Origin: Nannobrachium achirus
Lineage: Eukaryota > Chordata > Actinopteri > Myctophiformes > Myctophidae
DNA length: 64,000 nt
Reading direction: 5' to 3'
Assembly (NCBI GenBank): GCA_963921795.1
Contig: OY997642.1
Coordinates: 37,924,840 to 37,988,839, forward strand
Shown: positions 1 to 11,900 of the stretch, piece after piece
How positions within the stretch are numbered: the first letter of the stretch is position 1
Layout: the number at the start of each line of letters is the position of its first letter
Notes under the pieces: model-generated
Databases searched by the model: none
What the model was told of the DNA's origin: nothing
The model's input: the letters and a program-made list of their open reading frames with translations, nothing else
Position numbers and translations under genes: made by a program

Positions 1-77
1 GTGTTGAGATGACTTTTATGTATGCCAAATTAATTATAGTTATTAGAACAATGCATCAAAGTTGAAAACAGATTTTT

Positions 78-83
78 TTTATT
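78..83 (-). terminator. possible polyadenylation signal of the secreted-protein gene
   Basis: The plus strand reads TTTATT, which is AATAAA on the minus strand, about 485 nt beyond the stop codon. It is the nearest canonical signal I found downstream. Whether it is used is inferred. Confidence 0.35.
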
Positions 84-204
84 TAGCATACAAAATAGAT
101 TTCATTCTTGCTTAAAATACCAATTTAAAGTACAAAATAGAAGACCATGAAAATGATACTGACATATTAAGTAACCATCAATGTTATTAATATTACATGT
201 AGAA

Positions 205-503
205 CAGTGGTTCTGCAGGGGTCCTTGAGGGGGTCGTAGGGGGTCCCCAACAAAATGAGTTAATATAGCATAAATATCTGTTTAACCACTCTAAACCTAC
301 AGTGTACACACTAGCTATGTGAAATAGCAGATCTACAAGCAGACTGACTATTTAAAAAAAATATATGAAAAAAATGTAAAAAGAAAACATTCTTAGCAGC
401 ACAAATCTTGTATGTGGGTCCATGGCGCAAAATATTTTCAGATGGAGGTCTGCGGACGAATACATTTTAATTTTGGGGTCCTTGACAAGTTTGAGAACCA
501 CTA
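205..503. mobile_element. hAT-like non-autonomous element with 8-bp target duplication
   Basis: The element starts CAGTGGTTCT and ends GAGAACCACTA, the terminal pattern of a widespread vertebrate hAT group. The flanks ATGTAGAA (197-204) and ATGCAGAA (504-511) match at 7 of 8 bases, as expected for a hAT target duplication. It carries one arm of the recurrent GCAGATCTACAAG module (about 322-340). It lies just downstream of the minus-strand secreted-protein gene, possibly inside its 3' UTR. Boundaries and class come from sequence pattern only. Confidence 0.65.
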
Positions 504-567
504 ATGCAGAAGACATGCAGTAATGTCAAAATCCGGGACAGGTTCAGCTGTGAGTGCTTCGACTGTA

Positions 568-2389
568 TTAAAAGAATTTGCAGGTGGCGAGGTGATATCC
601 CAGGCAGAGCCACTCATTGGTGTACTCAATGAAGCCTGGAGTCTTGGTGAGACCACCATCTGTGCGAACAGGAAACACTGTAATGAGTAACTTTACATGG
701 ACACAAACCCTATATGAGCAATTTAATCTTAGCTTTCACTGTCAGACATGGGCTTGCATCAGTCATACCGTAAGTGTGAAGAAAGGAAAATAGGTCACTA
801 TGTAATCATCAGCTATACCACAGTATGAGGAAAGAAGAAAGAATGCAGGAAAGAGACAGGCAAAATTGCTACTCCATGAGAAGTGAAGAATATAGCCTAC
901 ATGTGATTCATCTTCAATATATTCAGATATCCACAATAAGGCAGAGGGGATGAATATGGCCTTATAAAAATAATTATTTTCATAATAGAACATACCCCGA
1001 ATGATATCGAAGATGTTGCAATAGTTGGTGCCATTGTCAAGAATGCTGAAAAAGGTAGTAGCAATGGACGAACCCTGAACAACATCAAAAGAAGACATCA
1101 TTTACAGTTATGTCTAATTTAACATCAATGTAAAATAACACATTTTAAATGATCCTGTGATTTGTGAACTCATCAAGATGAACTGATGCGACTGAGAGTG
1201 GTTATGACAAACAAAATGATTAGACTTACACCAACACGGCAGCCCAGACCCATTGATGTGGATCTCATGGTGAAGTTGAGGTTCTCAATCGAACCATCAA
1301 TTGAAGTGTGGTTGGCCTCAATGGAAACTGGGGTCACTGTCCCAAGCTGAATGAAGAACACAGAGTAGTACAATTATTATTTGAATATTATAGAAGTGAG
1401 TATTGTAAATTGCAGTTTTCTGTCACTTGAATATGCTACTCAAGACAGTATTTATAGTTAAAGGGATATTTCATCTCAGGGAACACCCTGAACAGTTTTT
1501 AATTTCTTCCAGTATTTCGATAGTTGATGTAAATGTTATCAGGCCCTCCCCGTCCAGGGCCTCTCCCCATACACACCCATTGTAACTTTAAACTCCTTTT
1601 TAACCATGATAGATTCATTAAAAACACCCATTATTCTTTCTGGTGACTCATAATACGCTCCTAATAATCAGCGGGGCGTGTTTATTCGATAACTTTTTTC
1701 ATTTATTTTTAATAATTCTTTGGGAAAATGGAAAAATTAAATACAATAAAATATATTAAAAATAAATGAAAATTATGGATGTTTTTAATGAATCTATCAT
1801 GTTAAAAATGAAGAGTTTGAAGTTACAATGGGTGTGTATGGGGAGGGGCCCTGGATGGGGAGGGCCTGATAACATTTACATCAAATATCTAAATATTGAA
1901 TCAAGCAAATTAAAATCTGTTCAGGGTGTTCCCAAAAGCCTTAGATGATAAAATGACCAAACGTTTTTTTGAAAGTGAAATATCCCTTTAAGGTTAACTT
2001 CTTCCAAGCAAATCACATCAGCATCAGAAGATTCGCTACAGGGCAGCTGGTATCTCTTGACCGTGAAAAATAGGTTTGTAATGCTCCCAATTTTCCCATG
2101 AAAGAAGTTTCTTACCTGATATTGCTCTTTGGCCTTAATCGTAGTCAATATGATCATGTTTACTTGTGGGCAAGGGACTCCTAACAGCCTATAGGGAAGG
2201 AAATAACAGAAGGGCATTTTACACATTATCCTAAAGTTTGTATAATCAGCAACCAATCCAAATGAATGGAGTCTCTTACCAGACAACTTTGCAGAAGGCC
2301 GCTGGTGGTTTTGGCGTTGGCGCGGCAGATGTGAGGATGCACAATCCCACAAGGACAGCAGAGAACAGAAGGAGATTTCTTCCATACAT
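568..2389 (-). CDS. small secreted protein of unknown function, five exons, 156 aa
   Basis: Coding exons read on the minus strand are 2389-2280, 2188-2116, 1346-1230, 1074-996 and 659-568, with stop TAA at 568-570. All junctions are GT-AG and the phases add up to 156 residues. The protein starts MYGRNLLLFSAVLVGLCILT, a clear signal peptide, with cleavage likely after TSAA. The mature part has a short PTPKPPAAF stretch, then WLLGVPCPQV, an Asn-glycosylation site (NHTS), MGLGCRVG, DNGTNYCNIFDII and a C-terminal LCLGYHLATCKFF. The pattern GVPC...V...I, GC, GTNYCN and a C-terminal Cys pair resembles a family of short secreted fish and amphibian proteins that I remember only as uncharacterized. 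No enzyme motif or transmembrane segment is visible. It probably acts outside the cell as a disulfide-bonded protein. The start is the first ATG after a TATA box. Function unknown. Confidence 0.8.
1458..1991. mobile_element. fold-back MITE, family A copy 1
   Basis: A 534-bp element begins TTAAAGGGATATTTCA and ends TGAAATATCCCTTTAA. The two halves are long imperfect inverted repeats of each other, sharing CACCCTGAACAG, a CATACACACCCATTGTAAC block and a CATGATAGATTCATT block in both orientations. It sits in intron 2 of the secreted-protein gene. A second copy lies at 7949-8579. No coding capacity is seen. Terminal TTAA is compatible with a piggyBac-like or other MITE, but the superfamily is not settled. 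Confidence 0.75.
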
Positions 2390-2475
2390 GGTCAAGTTGG
2401 TTTCTTGTTCTGTCTTGGGAAGGTAACAGTTCTGCTGATCACTCAGTCTGAGGTATCTCAGCGTACCATTGGAGG

Positions 2476-2481
2476 TTTATA
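2476..2481 (-). promoter_or_regulatory. TATA box of the secreted-protein gene
   Basis: The minus strand reads CGTATATAAACC, 87 nt upstream of the ATG at 2389. This places a likely start of transcription near 2450 and leaves a short 5' UTR of about 60 nt in the same exon as the start codon. A strong TATA box fits a tissue-restricted secreted product. Confidence 0.6.
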
Positions 2482-2779
2482 TACGTACACTGTTTGAAAG
2501 GGCAAAGCTTGAAGGGGTTGTCATGTGTGTTACTGTAGCAAAGACTGTGGCATGTCATTGATTTCCTATGATGCACAGGAAAGGAATGTCAGCACACACT
2601 GGTACCTTTGGATTTGGATTTAAAAATGTGTGTCAGCACAGAAAACATATTCAACATGGTGAACATGTACAGCACTAAGGCATTCAAAATACATTTTCTC
2701 ATATCTTACTTCTATGTGATCAGCATAATAATACTATAACTAACATGAATAATTTTACTACCAATAGCCAAAGTACTGA

Positions 2780-2780
<1 letters not shown>

Positions 2781-2838
<58 letters not shown>
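2781..2838. repeat. (CTA)n microsatellite
   Basis: About 58 bp of uninterrupted trinucleotide repeat. Translated, it gives poly-Thr or poly-Val frames with no other gene-like sequence around them. Confidence 0.95.
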
Positions 2839-3821
2839 TACTACTAATAATAATAATAAGGTTGAGGATACAGTATATGATATGTATGTATAAAATTATC
2901 ATCATCATCATTATATCCATCATTATGTTCACATATCCTCTATCCTCATCTCAACGCTTCAACAAAACAATCCATTTCAAATTATCCAGCTCAGAACGTA
3001 GCTGCTGTATTATTCCATGTCCAACAAGCCAATAAGCTAGCCAGGATTTAGAATTTTATCTGAAATGTGATTTATTTTTCTAAAGTAAAAATATTGTTTT
3101 TCAAAAGACCATCAGTTGAATATGAGAGCACAAAAAGAATGAGACCTCACCCTCACCCTGAGTGCCCAATGGTAAAGCTTTAAAACAACAAAAATACAAT
3201 ATTTTGTATAGCTGCCTTAGATTAAAACTAACTTGCCATGTGATTGTAGTCACGAAGGCTAAGTGTTAATTTCTGCGTCCATGCATAATCTTAATAATTC
3301 ATTTAATAACGCATCCATTTACAGTTGGAAGCAGTGTATCTAAGCAATACCACATGAGGCTGTAGTTTCAAATGTCTTCAGGAAAAAAAGGCTTCGATTA
3401 TGAGTGTAGGCCTAATTAAACACAATGATACATCACCAGGTCGGTTTCTTTGGCTAGCTTGACAAAAGAATAACTGGCCAAACAGCCATTTTCATATTCA
3501 CATATAAAGAATTTGACTTGGTAGGTTGATCCTTGTAAAATAAAAAGCTAATATAAAAGCAAATATAATATTTAAAAACATGTTAATAAAGAATAAGAGA
3601 GAGTCACACTGTACATGTCACTAACTATACAGGCATACATGTCCTTAGCAGTATCAACACAGCATGAGCAGAATATTGCATTTACGGCTCTGTACTGTAC
3701 ACACAATATGTACAAGATGTTGCAATGGAACTGTAAAAGACATTACACTTGTATACCCAGGTGACCCATCATCCTCTCATAATGTTTACTCTCAAACACT
3801 ACCCAAGCCAATACCATAAGC

Positions 3822-4274
3822 CAGGGGGTCCGGGACCCCTAGGTGGTCCTCAGAATTACTACAGGGGGGCCGCCAAGTCTTTGTGATAGGATCATTCTTT
3901 TAAATTAACAACTCGAACCCTTGAATCCCTATTCTCCACTATGGTGCCCGCTCCTAAGAATTCTGATTCTGATTATGAGAACATAAGCCAAAAATAGCAG
4001 ATCTACAAGCTCTCAACACCTCGCGCTGTGAGGCGTTGAGAGCTTGTAGATCGGCTATTTTCTGCAAATAGGTTTGGTGTAGAGTAGAGGTAAAAAAAGA
4101 GCAGACCAAGTACAGAGTGAAAGGTCAAGTTAACTAAAAACACAAATCCAACATAGACTGATGACAGTGTCAAACAAGTCAATGAATCTATCTATGAAAT
4201 CAATGAAAATCTACAACACACATTAATACAAAATGTGTATACTTCATCTCTCTCTCAGCTAAGGGGTCCTTGGC
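3822..4274. mobile_element. hAT-like element carrying the hairpin module
   Basis: The left end reads CAGGGGGTCCGGGACCCCT and the right end CTAAGGGGTCCTTGGCC. A second copy in opposite orientation lies at 52389-52762. The two share a segment with GGTGTAGAG, AGAGCAGAC and ACAGAGTGAAAGGTCAAG. This copy has a complete 70-nt hairpin at 3991-4061 that the other copy lacks. Confidence 0.6.
3991..4061. repeat. hairpin module, complete copy
   Basis: AATAGCAGATCTACAAGCTC is followed by a short GC-rich loop and the reverse complement GAGCTTGTAGATCGGCTATT. The arms pair almost perfectly over about 30 nt. It belongs to a module that recurs about a dozen times in the window (see findings). Confidence 0.85.
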
Positions 4275-5491
4275 CTTAGCTCTCAATTAGATATCTTTTT
4301 ATCTGAAACTTAAGCATAGAGTTCTTCCTTGCCACCTGCAGAGGGCACCAGCTACTAATTTTATGAACGGCTCCTACTTCCTTTCCACAATTTCTGTGGA
4401 TTCCTCCTTTTAGGTTACATGTGTATGGCTTGGCCTGGCTGTGAGAATAATGCTCAGTGATAGACCTTTGATATGTTGATGTCAGTGCTGTAGTGGGGAG
4501 CAAAATGACAAAGTATTGTTTCATACTTTCTCCATTTCTTTGTGAAGCAATGCCCCAAAATATATTACAATAAAAGATCAAATGCATTGAAGCTGTGCAC
4601 AGCCACAGATCAAACAATCACAACAGGGTCTGCTGTTAAATCCTCATTTCCTCGTGCTTGTCACTTATTTGACCCCTCTGAGATTTTCTCTTTAATGGGC
4701 TGAGATGTTTCTCTGCAGGTCTTTGTGGTGGGTGTGAGGGCTTAGCTGAGTCATCACTCTCCTTAAACAGTGTCCCCATATGGTTGTACCTGTCCAGAGC
4801 CACACTGATGAATGACACTGACAACCCTAAACCTGTCACTAATGAGGAGCCCTGGAGCGAATGGCATTCATATAATGACCCTGACCTCATGTGACAGGAT
4901 TGAGACTATACCTTGTCCTTGAGTCAAAGCAATAAGGAATGGAAGTTTTGATGGGAATAGGAGTAAAGGTTATCCACTAAACTGTTTGTTCCCCTCACTC
5001 CTGTTAATCATGCAACTCTACCGGTTACCATCATGTAGGGTAGGCTATCCTCTATGTCTATGCGGTGGACAGTAATGAAATACATTTACTCAAGCATTGT
5101 AGGCCTACTTATGGTTTTGAGGTACTTTTAGTATTCTCATGTTTCATTTAGCAGATAATGCAGATTTAGATTATTATAACAAATATGTTATTAAACACTT
5201 ATGTCCTACTGAGATAGCCTATTGTGACTGTGAGCATATAGATCTGTTAATTTCAAAAGATTTCGACAACATTTGAAAATGTATTTAATTTACTTTTGGT
5301 ACTTTAAGTATATTTTGATACTTTTGGAGTTTTACTCAAGTAAAAAATGTTTGAATACAGCACTTTAGTTAGACACTATTCCAATGACACAATAATGTTG
5401 AATGACTATTCAAATGGTTTCACTCTCTTCACTGTTATCTCCCTGCCTACAGTAGACAGTTATCCAGAATCCTGTTGTACTAAAACTAATC

Positions 5492-5493
<2 letters not shown>

Positions 5494-5567
<74 letters not shown>
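5494..5567. repeat. (CA)n microsatellite
   Basis: About 74 bp of uninterrupted CA dinucleotide repeat. Confidence 0.95.
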
Positions 5568-5571
<4 letters not shown>

Positions 5572-7948
5572 CGCGTCAGTGACAGTTTAGTGTGATACTT
5601 TTATCAATGTTGTTTCATGTGCTTTGACATCCACCCATAGGCCTAGGTCTACTACTCTCCTAGACAGTTCAATAATCGGGTTTCAAAACATTATTATAAC
5701 TGAAAGGTTCACATTAACAGGAGGACCATAATACAAAGCATCACATTTGAGAACAGCAAAAAAATAGTAACCTACTTATGGTGCTCACGTTACATCGTTG
5801 TTCTCGCGATAATTCCTGGCTGCAGCGACCATGCACTTGCACACTTGTTGCTCTGAGTCTGCTAAACCGGTGCTGTTTCAACTTTCAGCTACGTTCCCAT
5901 TGTAAGAAGTGGGCTGCTGCTGCATATCGATCAGGTCAGCAAGTCTTGTAGCTTATCAGATACATTGCAAGGTTATTATATTGTAGTTATCATGCCTCGT
6001 ACGCTACCGTCTCACATGCTAATTGTAACTCTAATTGTCTGTATAGCCTACTGCAGGCTGCAGCCTATTGCTTTGGTGTTAGTCAGGCTACTGCACAAAG
6101 GTCGAGCAGCCAGCCTGTCTGCCTGGGCTGGAATCAGATTAGCGACCAGACCAGACCCTTCCGAATCGGAAGTTCGGAGCCCAACAACCATTAGCCATGC
6201 AATACCTCATGTAGCCATGTAGGTGCGGTTCTGATTCACAGACTACCAGGGTGCACTGACTGTACACATTTTTAAATCGATGTTTTGTCATCATATTAAA
6301 TGACAATCAATTAGTTGTTTTTCAGTGCACCTTGCACACCAAAGCCTCTTGGTTACATATTAGGCTAAAACTAAAATAATGCTTGCATGTAGTCACATTT
6401 CTTGTTGTGTTTTAGACACATGACCCACAGATTGTACAGTGGTTCAGGCAGACATGGCCCTTCAGATTCAGAATGATCATGAGTTATTTACAGTACAAAG
6501 TTCCCTCTGCAGCTAGAGTAGTGAAAATATAGCCTGTTCATTGGTCCCAATGCGCGGAACCGTTACCCAAACCTGCAGTTACAAGCTACATTTCTGTCTT
6601 ATTTTACTCAGTTAATTTGTGATATATTTCATATTTGGTAGCACATATGAAAAGTAAAAATAATATAATTAATAATTATCCCTGGTCCCACTCCTAATGC
6701 TCTGGACCAGGGCTAATCATCGATGGAAACAAACAATGATGAGTGGAAGCAAATTGAGTTAGTCATTTTGCAAGTGCCAAAACATCTCAGCAAATGAAGG
6801 ACAGTGTCAAATAACTAGAGTAGCAAAAATCAACATACACTAAAGCCTATAATAAAATTTCACATTGTGAGCTTGTAGATCTGCTTCCTTTTCCCCCAAA
6901 ACATTCTATAATGTTTTGAAATTGTTTACAGAAATGGGAAATTTTTGAAGATTTTAGTTAATAATATAGAAGGATGCAATTGGAAATTGCAAATGTGGTT
7001 GCCCTGACCCAAACACACTTGCAAATGATATATGGAGATCCCTGATGTCATCAATATTACATATCTAGGAATGCCCATATATGGACATATCTGTCAGTCT
7101 CAATATGGAGATCCCTGATGTCATCAATATTAAGCCCATATCTGGGAATGCTCATATGGACATACTGTGTCAGTCTCATGTGGTCTTATGTCATAGACTA
7201 CATGAGACTGACACATCATAGACTCTATGATGTCAGACATCTATGATGTCAGTCAACTCCATATTTGGGAAAAGGTTACATTTTAAGTCAGTGGAGAAAA
7301 TGTATTCACTAATACATCAAACATATAATTTTCCGAATGTCTGTCTGTCTGTCTGAGTGTCTGAAACAGCGTTTCTCCTCAGTGGCTGGAGCAATTGATC
7401 TGAAATCGCATCACCATTAGCATATGAACACACCTAACATAACTGTGAAGCCCGTTTGTCACTTTGTGGCCCTGTTACAGATGTTGTCCAAAAATCATGC
7501 AGATCGGTACACAGTATCTCTGTAGCCATTAAACGAAACGGGTATTTCTTACATTGATGCTCCTACATATTATCATGCAAGCACCAGTTAAAGTTACTTT
7601 CCATCCCTCATATACTGTGTGCACAGTGCACACCCCATAACCCACACACTGCACATCATTTTGGAGCTCATATCTTTGAACGGGTAAGGGCTAGTTTATA
7701 TAAATTAAACTCCGTATCTCTTAGCAAAATGCAAGGAATTGATTCCTGATGAAGCCGGTCGATTTGACATATGGCCCAAGTGCGTGCCACCAAAACTGTG
7801 GGAGGAGTATTGTGGCAAAATAAAGTTTATCTAGGAAGTAAAAGATAGATAGATGGATGGATGGAATAGAGTACTATAGTCTGGTTGCCCGGGCAACCAC
7901 ACTAATGACATCATGCCCAAATAGGGAAGCTAGGGTTAAAGTGGTTAA

Positions 7949-8579
7949 TTAAAGGGATATTCCACTTTCAAAAACACTTTTTGTCATTGTATGGTCTAAT
8001 CAGGCTTGTATGAACACCCTGAACAGTTTTTAATTTTCTTCATTCAGTATTTAGATATTTGATGTAATAGTTACCAGGCCCGACACGCCCATGCCTCTCC
8101 CCACACACACTCATTGTAACTTCAAACTCCATTTTAACCATGATAGATTCATTAAAAATACCCATTATTTTTTCTGGTGACTCATAATACCCTCCTAGTA
8201 CGTGAGCAGGCCGTGTTTTTTCCATAACGTTTTTCATGTATTTTTTATATATTTTTATTGTATTTAATTTTTTCCATTTTCACAAAGAATTATTAAAAAT
8301 ACATGAAAAACGTTATGGAAAAAACACGGCCTGCTCACGTATTAGGAGGGTAGTTTGAGTCACCAGAAAAAATAATGGGTATTTTTAATGAATCTATCAT
8401 GGTTAAAATGGAGTTTGAAGTTACAATGAGTGTGTGTGGGGAGAGGCCCTGGGCCTGGAGGGCCAGATAACTTTTACATCAAATATCTAAATACTGAATG
8501 AAGAAAACTAAAAACTGTTCAGGGTGTTCTTAAACCATACAATGACAAAAAGTTTTTTGAAAGTGTAATATCCCTTTAA
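7949..8579. mobile_element. fold-back MITE, family A copy 2
   Basis: The element begins TTAAAGGGATATTCCACTTT and ends with AAGTGTAATATCCCTTTAA. The halves are near-complementary around a centre near 8260, sharing ACCCTGAACAG and GGTTAAAATGGAGTTTGAAG blocks in both orientations. The inner inverted repeat, including ATGAAAAACGTTATGG, is more perfect than in the copy at 1458-1991. It lies about 340 bp upstream of the pter start codon. Confidence 0.8.
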
Positions 8580-8916
8580 CTCCTCTGTAATCCAGTGGCA
8601 TCAGTTCAGAAATGAAACAGTCTTGCAAACGCGCCTTCGTGCGCGTGCAAGACAAGACAGTAAACGTGCCACAATACCTTGTTAAAGTGACCATTTTAAA
8701 TGTTGCATTTGTAGTTATTTTACTGTAATGTAACAACATAATAACTAGAACAAATAGATAAAGAGATATTCATGGATTTATATTTAAAAGTAACTTTTAT
8801 TCTCCCCCTGGACCCAAGGTATGGCAGCTGCATACCCCTGCCATACCCAATTGACGCCCCTGCTGTAATCTGTGTCTTTTTCAGGCCGTTAATAATCCAA
8901 GACCCATTACACCATC

Positions 8917-11900
8917 ATGTCAGATCTGAGTGGGAAGGTCCAGACAGTTCTGGGTCCGATGGACCCGGAGCTGCTGGGCCGCACCATGACCCACGAGCAC
9001 CTGACCATGAGCTTCGAGTGCTGCTTCTTCCCTCCGCCGGCAGGCGAGGAGGCGGTGGCTGAGAACCCCTTCCAGATGAAGCACATGTACTGGCTGAGAC
9101 AGAACCCCTACTGCAGCCACGAGAACCTGCTGCTCCAGCAGGAGACTGCGGCGGTGCGGGACGAGCTGCTGGAATACAGGAAGGCTGGAGGGGGCACCAT
9201 AGTGGAGAACACCACCACAGGTAGTAGGGGTGGGCGATATGGAAAAATACAATATCACCATATTTTCCCAAGCTGTATCACGATACACGATTTTATCACA
9301 ATTCTTTTTCACGTTGGTTTTTATGGTTATTTTTCAAGTTACTTGACAAAAACTAGACTCTCTGGCAGGGACGTGCTGGCCATTGGGAAAAGCGGGACAA
9401 CTCCCGAACGGCCGGTTCATTCCCGGCCGGTCCAGGCCGGCCATTCGGGGAAAAAAAAAAAAAATGTCGGCCTTCGTTCCATTTAGGGGGCTGGGCGGCC
9501 AACAAAGTAAATCGTCACTGTCGGGCAGAAACCTTGTATCTCCAAGTTTCAAATCTGTAATTTTTTTCGCAAAGCAAAGCCCTGCTTCATCATACAACGC
9601 CGTCGCACAAAAGTAGTGAAAACAGCAGATCTACAAGAACACAACCGCGAGGCGTTGTGTGCTTGTAGATCGGCTGTTTTCACTAGTTTAATTAATTTTT
9701 AAATGATAAATACAAAACAAACGGTTTTGGACATACAAGGTTTCCACCCGACAACAACGGAATATAACTCATGTAATTGGCCCACTGGCTTGTCACTTGT
9801 CATGATCTGAAATGGCAAATCTTTGAGTAGCAGCAGCGCTATAGAGAGAGATCTCTCTCTATAGCACGCAATGAGGGCCTCTCCAACTCTTTTTCCCGGG
9901 CTGAATCAGGGGCCCAGCACATCCCTGCTCACTGGGTTCCTTTTGGGAGGTCTAAATTGAACTTTACAAGTATGTAACTCTGACAGTATTCATTTGTATA
10001 CTGTCAGAGTTAAGTGGAGACCTTGATATTTTAAAGTTTGAGAACTGAAGATTTTGACCAAAATGCAGGTTTAATTGAATTTTGCAATGAATCTCTGTAT
10101 TAACGATTAAACAGGATTTTTTACAAGGCTCCCTCAATTGTATCACGATATATATGATACCTCTGAAAAGGCATATCGTGGAGACATTGTATCGTCTCAA
10201 CGATAATTATCACCATATCGCCCACCCCTAACCACAGGCATCGACCGTGACCTGCCCACCCTCAGGCAGCTGGCCAAGGACACCGGGGTCCACGTCATAG
10301 GAGGGGCTGGATACTATGTCGACTGCACCCACACGGACGCCACCAAGAAGATGACCGTGGAGAAGGTGGGGTTTGGTTGGAAATGTCTCTGTTGTGTCCA
10401 AAAGATGAAGGAAGATGTCACTCAAAGTTGCCTCAAAAGTTTTATTTGATTTTTTTAATTGATTGAATTTTCTCAACTTAAGTTTTGCATTTATACGCAG
10501 AATTTCGTACTTCTTACGTGACGTCTACTGGTTAATTTGAATGGGGTATGCACAGTGGTGCATTGGTGATTCAATGTTTGGTGGGTCGCTTATCTAGAGA
10601 CCTCACGCGCACGTTGCTCAACACCTACTATACAGGTCTATATGCATACAGGCTTGTTTCTTTGTTAAAACACCCTGTTGTGACAATAAAGCGTTGGCGA
10701 GGTGTGAACTTGGTTGGTTTTCGCATCAATGCATGTCAGTTTGCATGAGAGGCTCAGAAAAGATATGGGGCGGTGGGGGCGCGCGCGACCCCTGGCTAAT
10801 TCAACACTGAGTACGCACTACTCCATGCCGGTAGAGGAGTATAGAGATGTTGATGTTTCATGGAATATGGAATGGAAGAGTTTTATCAGAATTTCTCAGA
10901 TAAGTTAAACACAAACTCCTTTTTGCGTTTTGAATGTGTTTATCTGTACTGTAACCAGCTTTTTGTAAATGCAAGGTCAATAACAAGCATCATTGTTCTA
11001 TGTTAAAGGACCACTTATATACGGATATTGTGCCAACTGCATTATTGAACTTATAATACATGAGTTAAGGACAATTATACGAAGATAAAGTTGAAAATGA
11101 GTGAAATGCTCCTCTAAGTAACACTTTCTCTCGTGCCTCTCAGCTGACAGACATCATCGTCAGCGAGGTGCTTCACGGGGCAGACGGCACAGACATCCGC
11201 TGTGGCGTGATCGGAGAGATCGGCACGGGCTGGCCAATCACGGAGAGCGAGAAGAAGGTCCTCAGGGCCACAGCCCATGCCCAGGTCCAGCTGGGCTGCC
11301 CCGTCATCATCCATCCTGGTCGGGACCCCGCTGCCCCTGCCGAGATCCTCCGCATTCTCCACGAGGCCGGCGGTGACATAAGCAAAACTGTCATGTCACA
11401 CCTTGACAGGTTAGGTCTCTCTAGATACAGTGTTGGCTCAGTCACGTCTTCCCCGAAGTCTCAATTGATCATGAAAAGGAAGGCAGTAAACTGATGAAGG
11501 TCTTCGGACCAAAAAGGCGGGCTTTCCATTTAACATATTAAGACCTGAGGCCAATTCCAAAAATGGCTTCTAAATCCTTACATTATTATAACAATGCTAT
11601 ATCAGTGGTGGACCCCCGAAATTATATAAATATTTTGTCTGTGGACCTCCATGTCAAAATAGTTTGTTCCAGGGACTCCCAGAAGCATAGATTTGAAGAT
11701 TTTTGTTTGAAGATTGTTGTTGTTTTGTTTTTCGTCTGCGTTGAACAGGTTTTTGTCTTCTCTTACACACCTGTCACTCTTCCTGTTTTGTTGTCTTCCT
11801 TTCATACTACAGGACCATATTTGATGATGGTGAGCTACTTGAGTTTGCCAAGCTGGGGAGTTACTTGGAGTATGATCTGTTTGGGACAGAGATGCTGAAC

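Larger units (their letters stand above)
2482..7948. other. intergenic region with repeats, no gene recognised
   Basis: No exon series was found here. It holds a (CTA)n microsatellite near 2781-2838, the hAT-like element at 3822-4274 and a (CA)n tract near 5494-5567. Two copies of a TATGGAGATCCCTGATG segment lie near 7033-7135, and similar blocks recur at 24640-25000. A dispersed repeat near 7520-7695 recurs at 33488-33663. One isolated arm of the hairpin module (GAGCTTGTAGATCTGC) lies near 6869. Open frames across the microsatellites are simple-sequence artefacts. Confidence 0.6.
9222..10230. mobile_element. hAT-like element forming all of pter intron 1
   Basis: The left terminus TAGGGGTGGGCGATATGG (from 9225, preceded by an extra TAG) is mirrored by CCATATCGCCCACCCCTA at 10213-10230. 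The next inner bases (CACGATACACGATTT and ATCACGATATATATG) are also loosely inverted. The element is flanked by ACCACAGG at 9214-9221 and again at 10231-10238, an 8-bp target duplication typical of hAT insertions. A second hAT-like element is nested inside it (9366-9927). The donor GTAGTA and the acceptor ACCACAG lie exactly at the two duplication-element boundaries. Confidence 0.8.

Noticed and set aside
8915-9312. Minus-strand frames opposite pter exon 1
   Set aside because: They are shadows of the GC-rich pter coding exon, without any family resemblance or splice partners.
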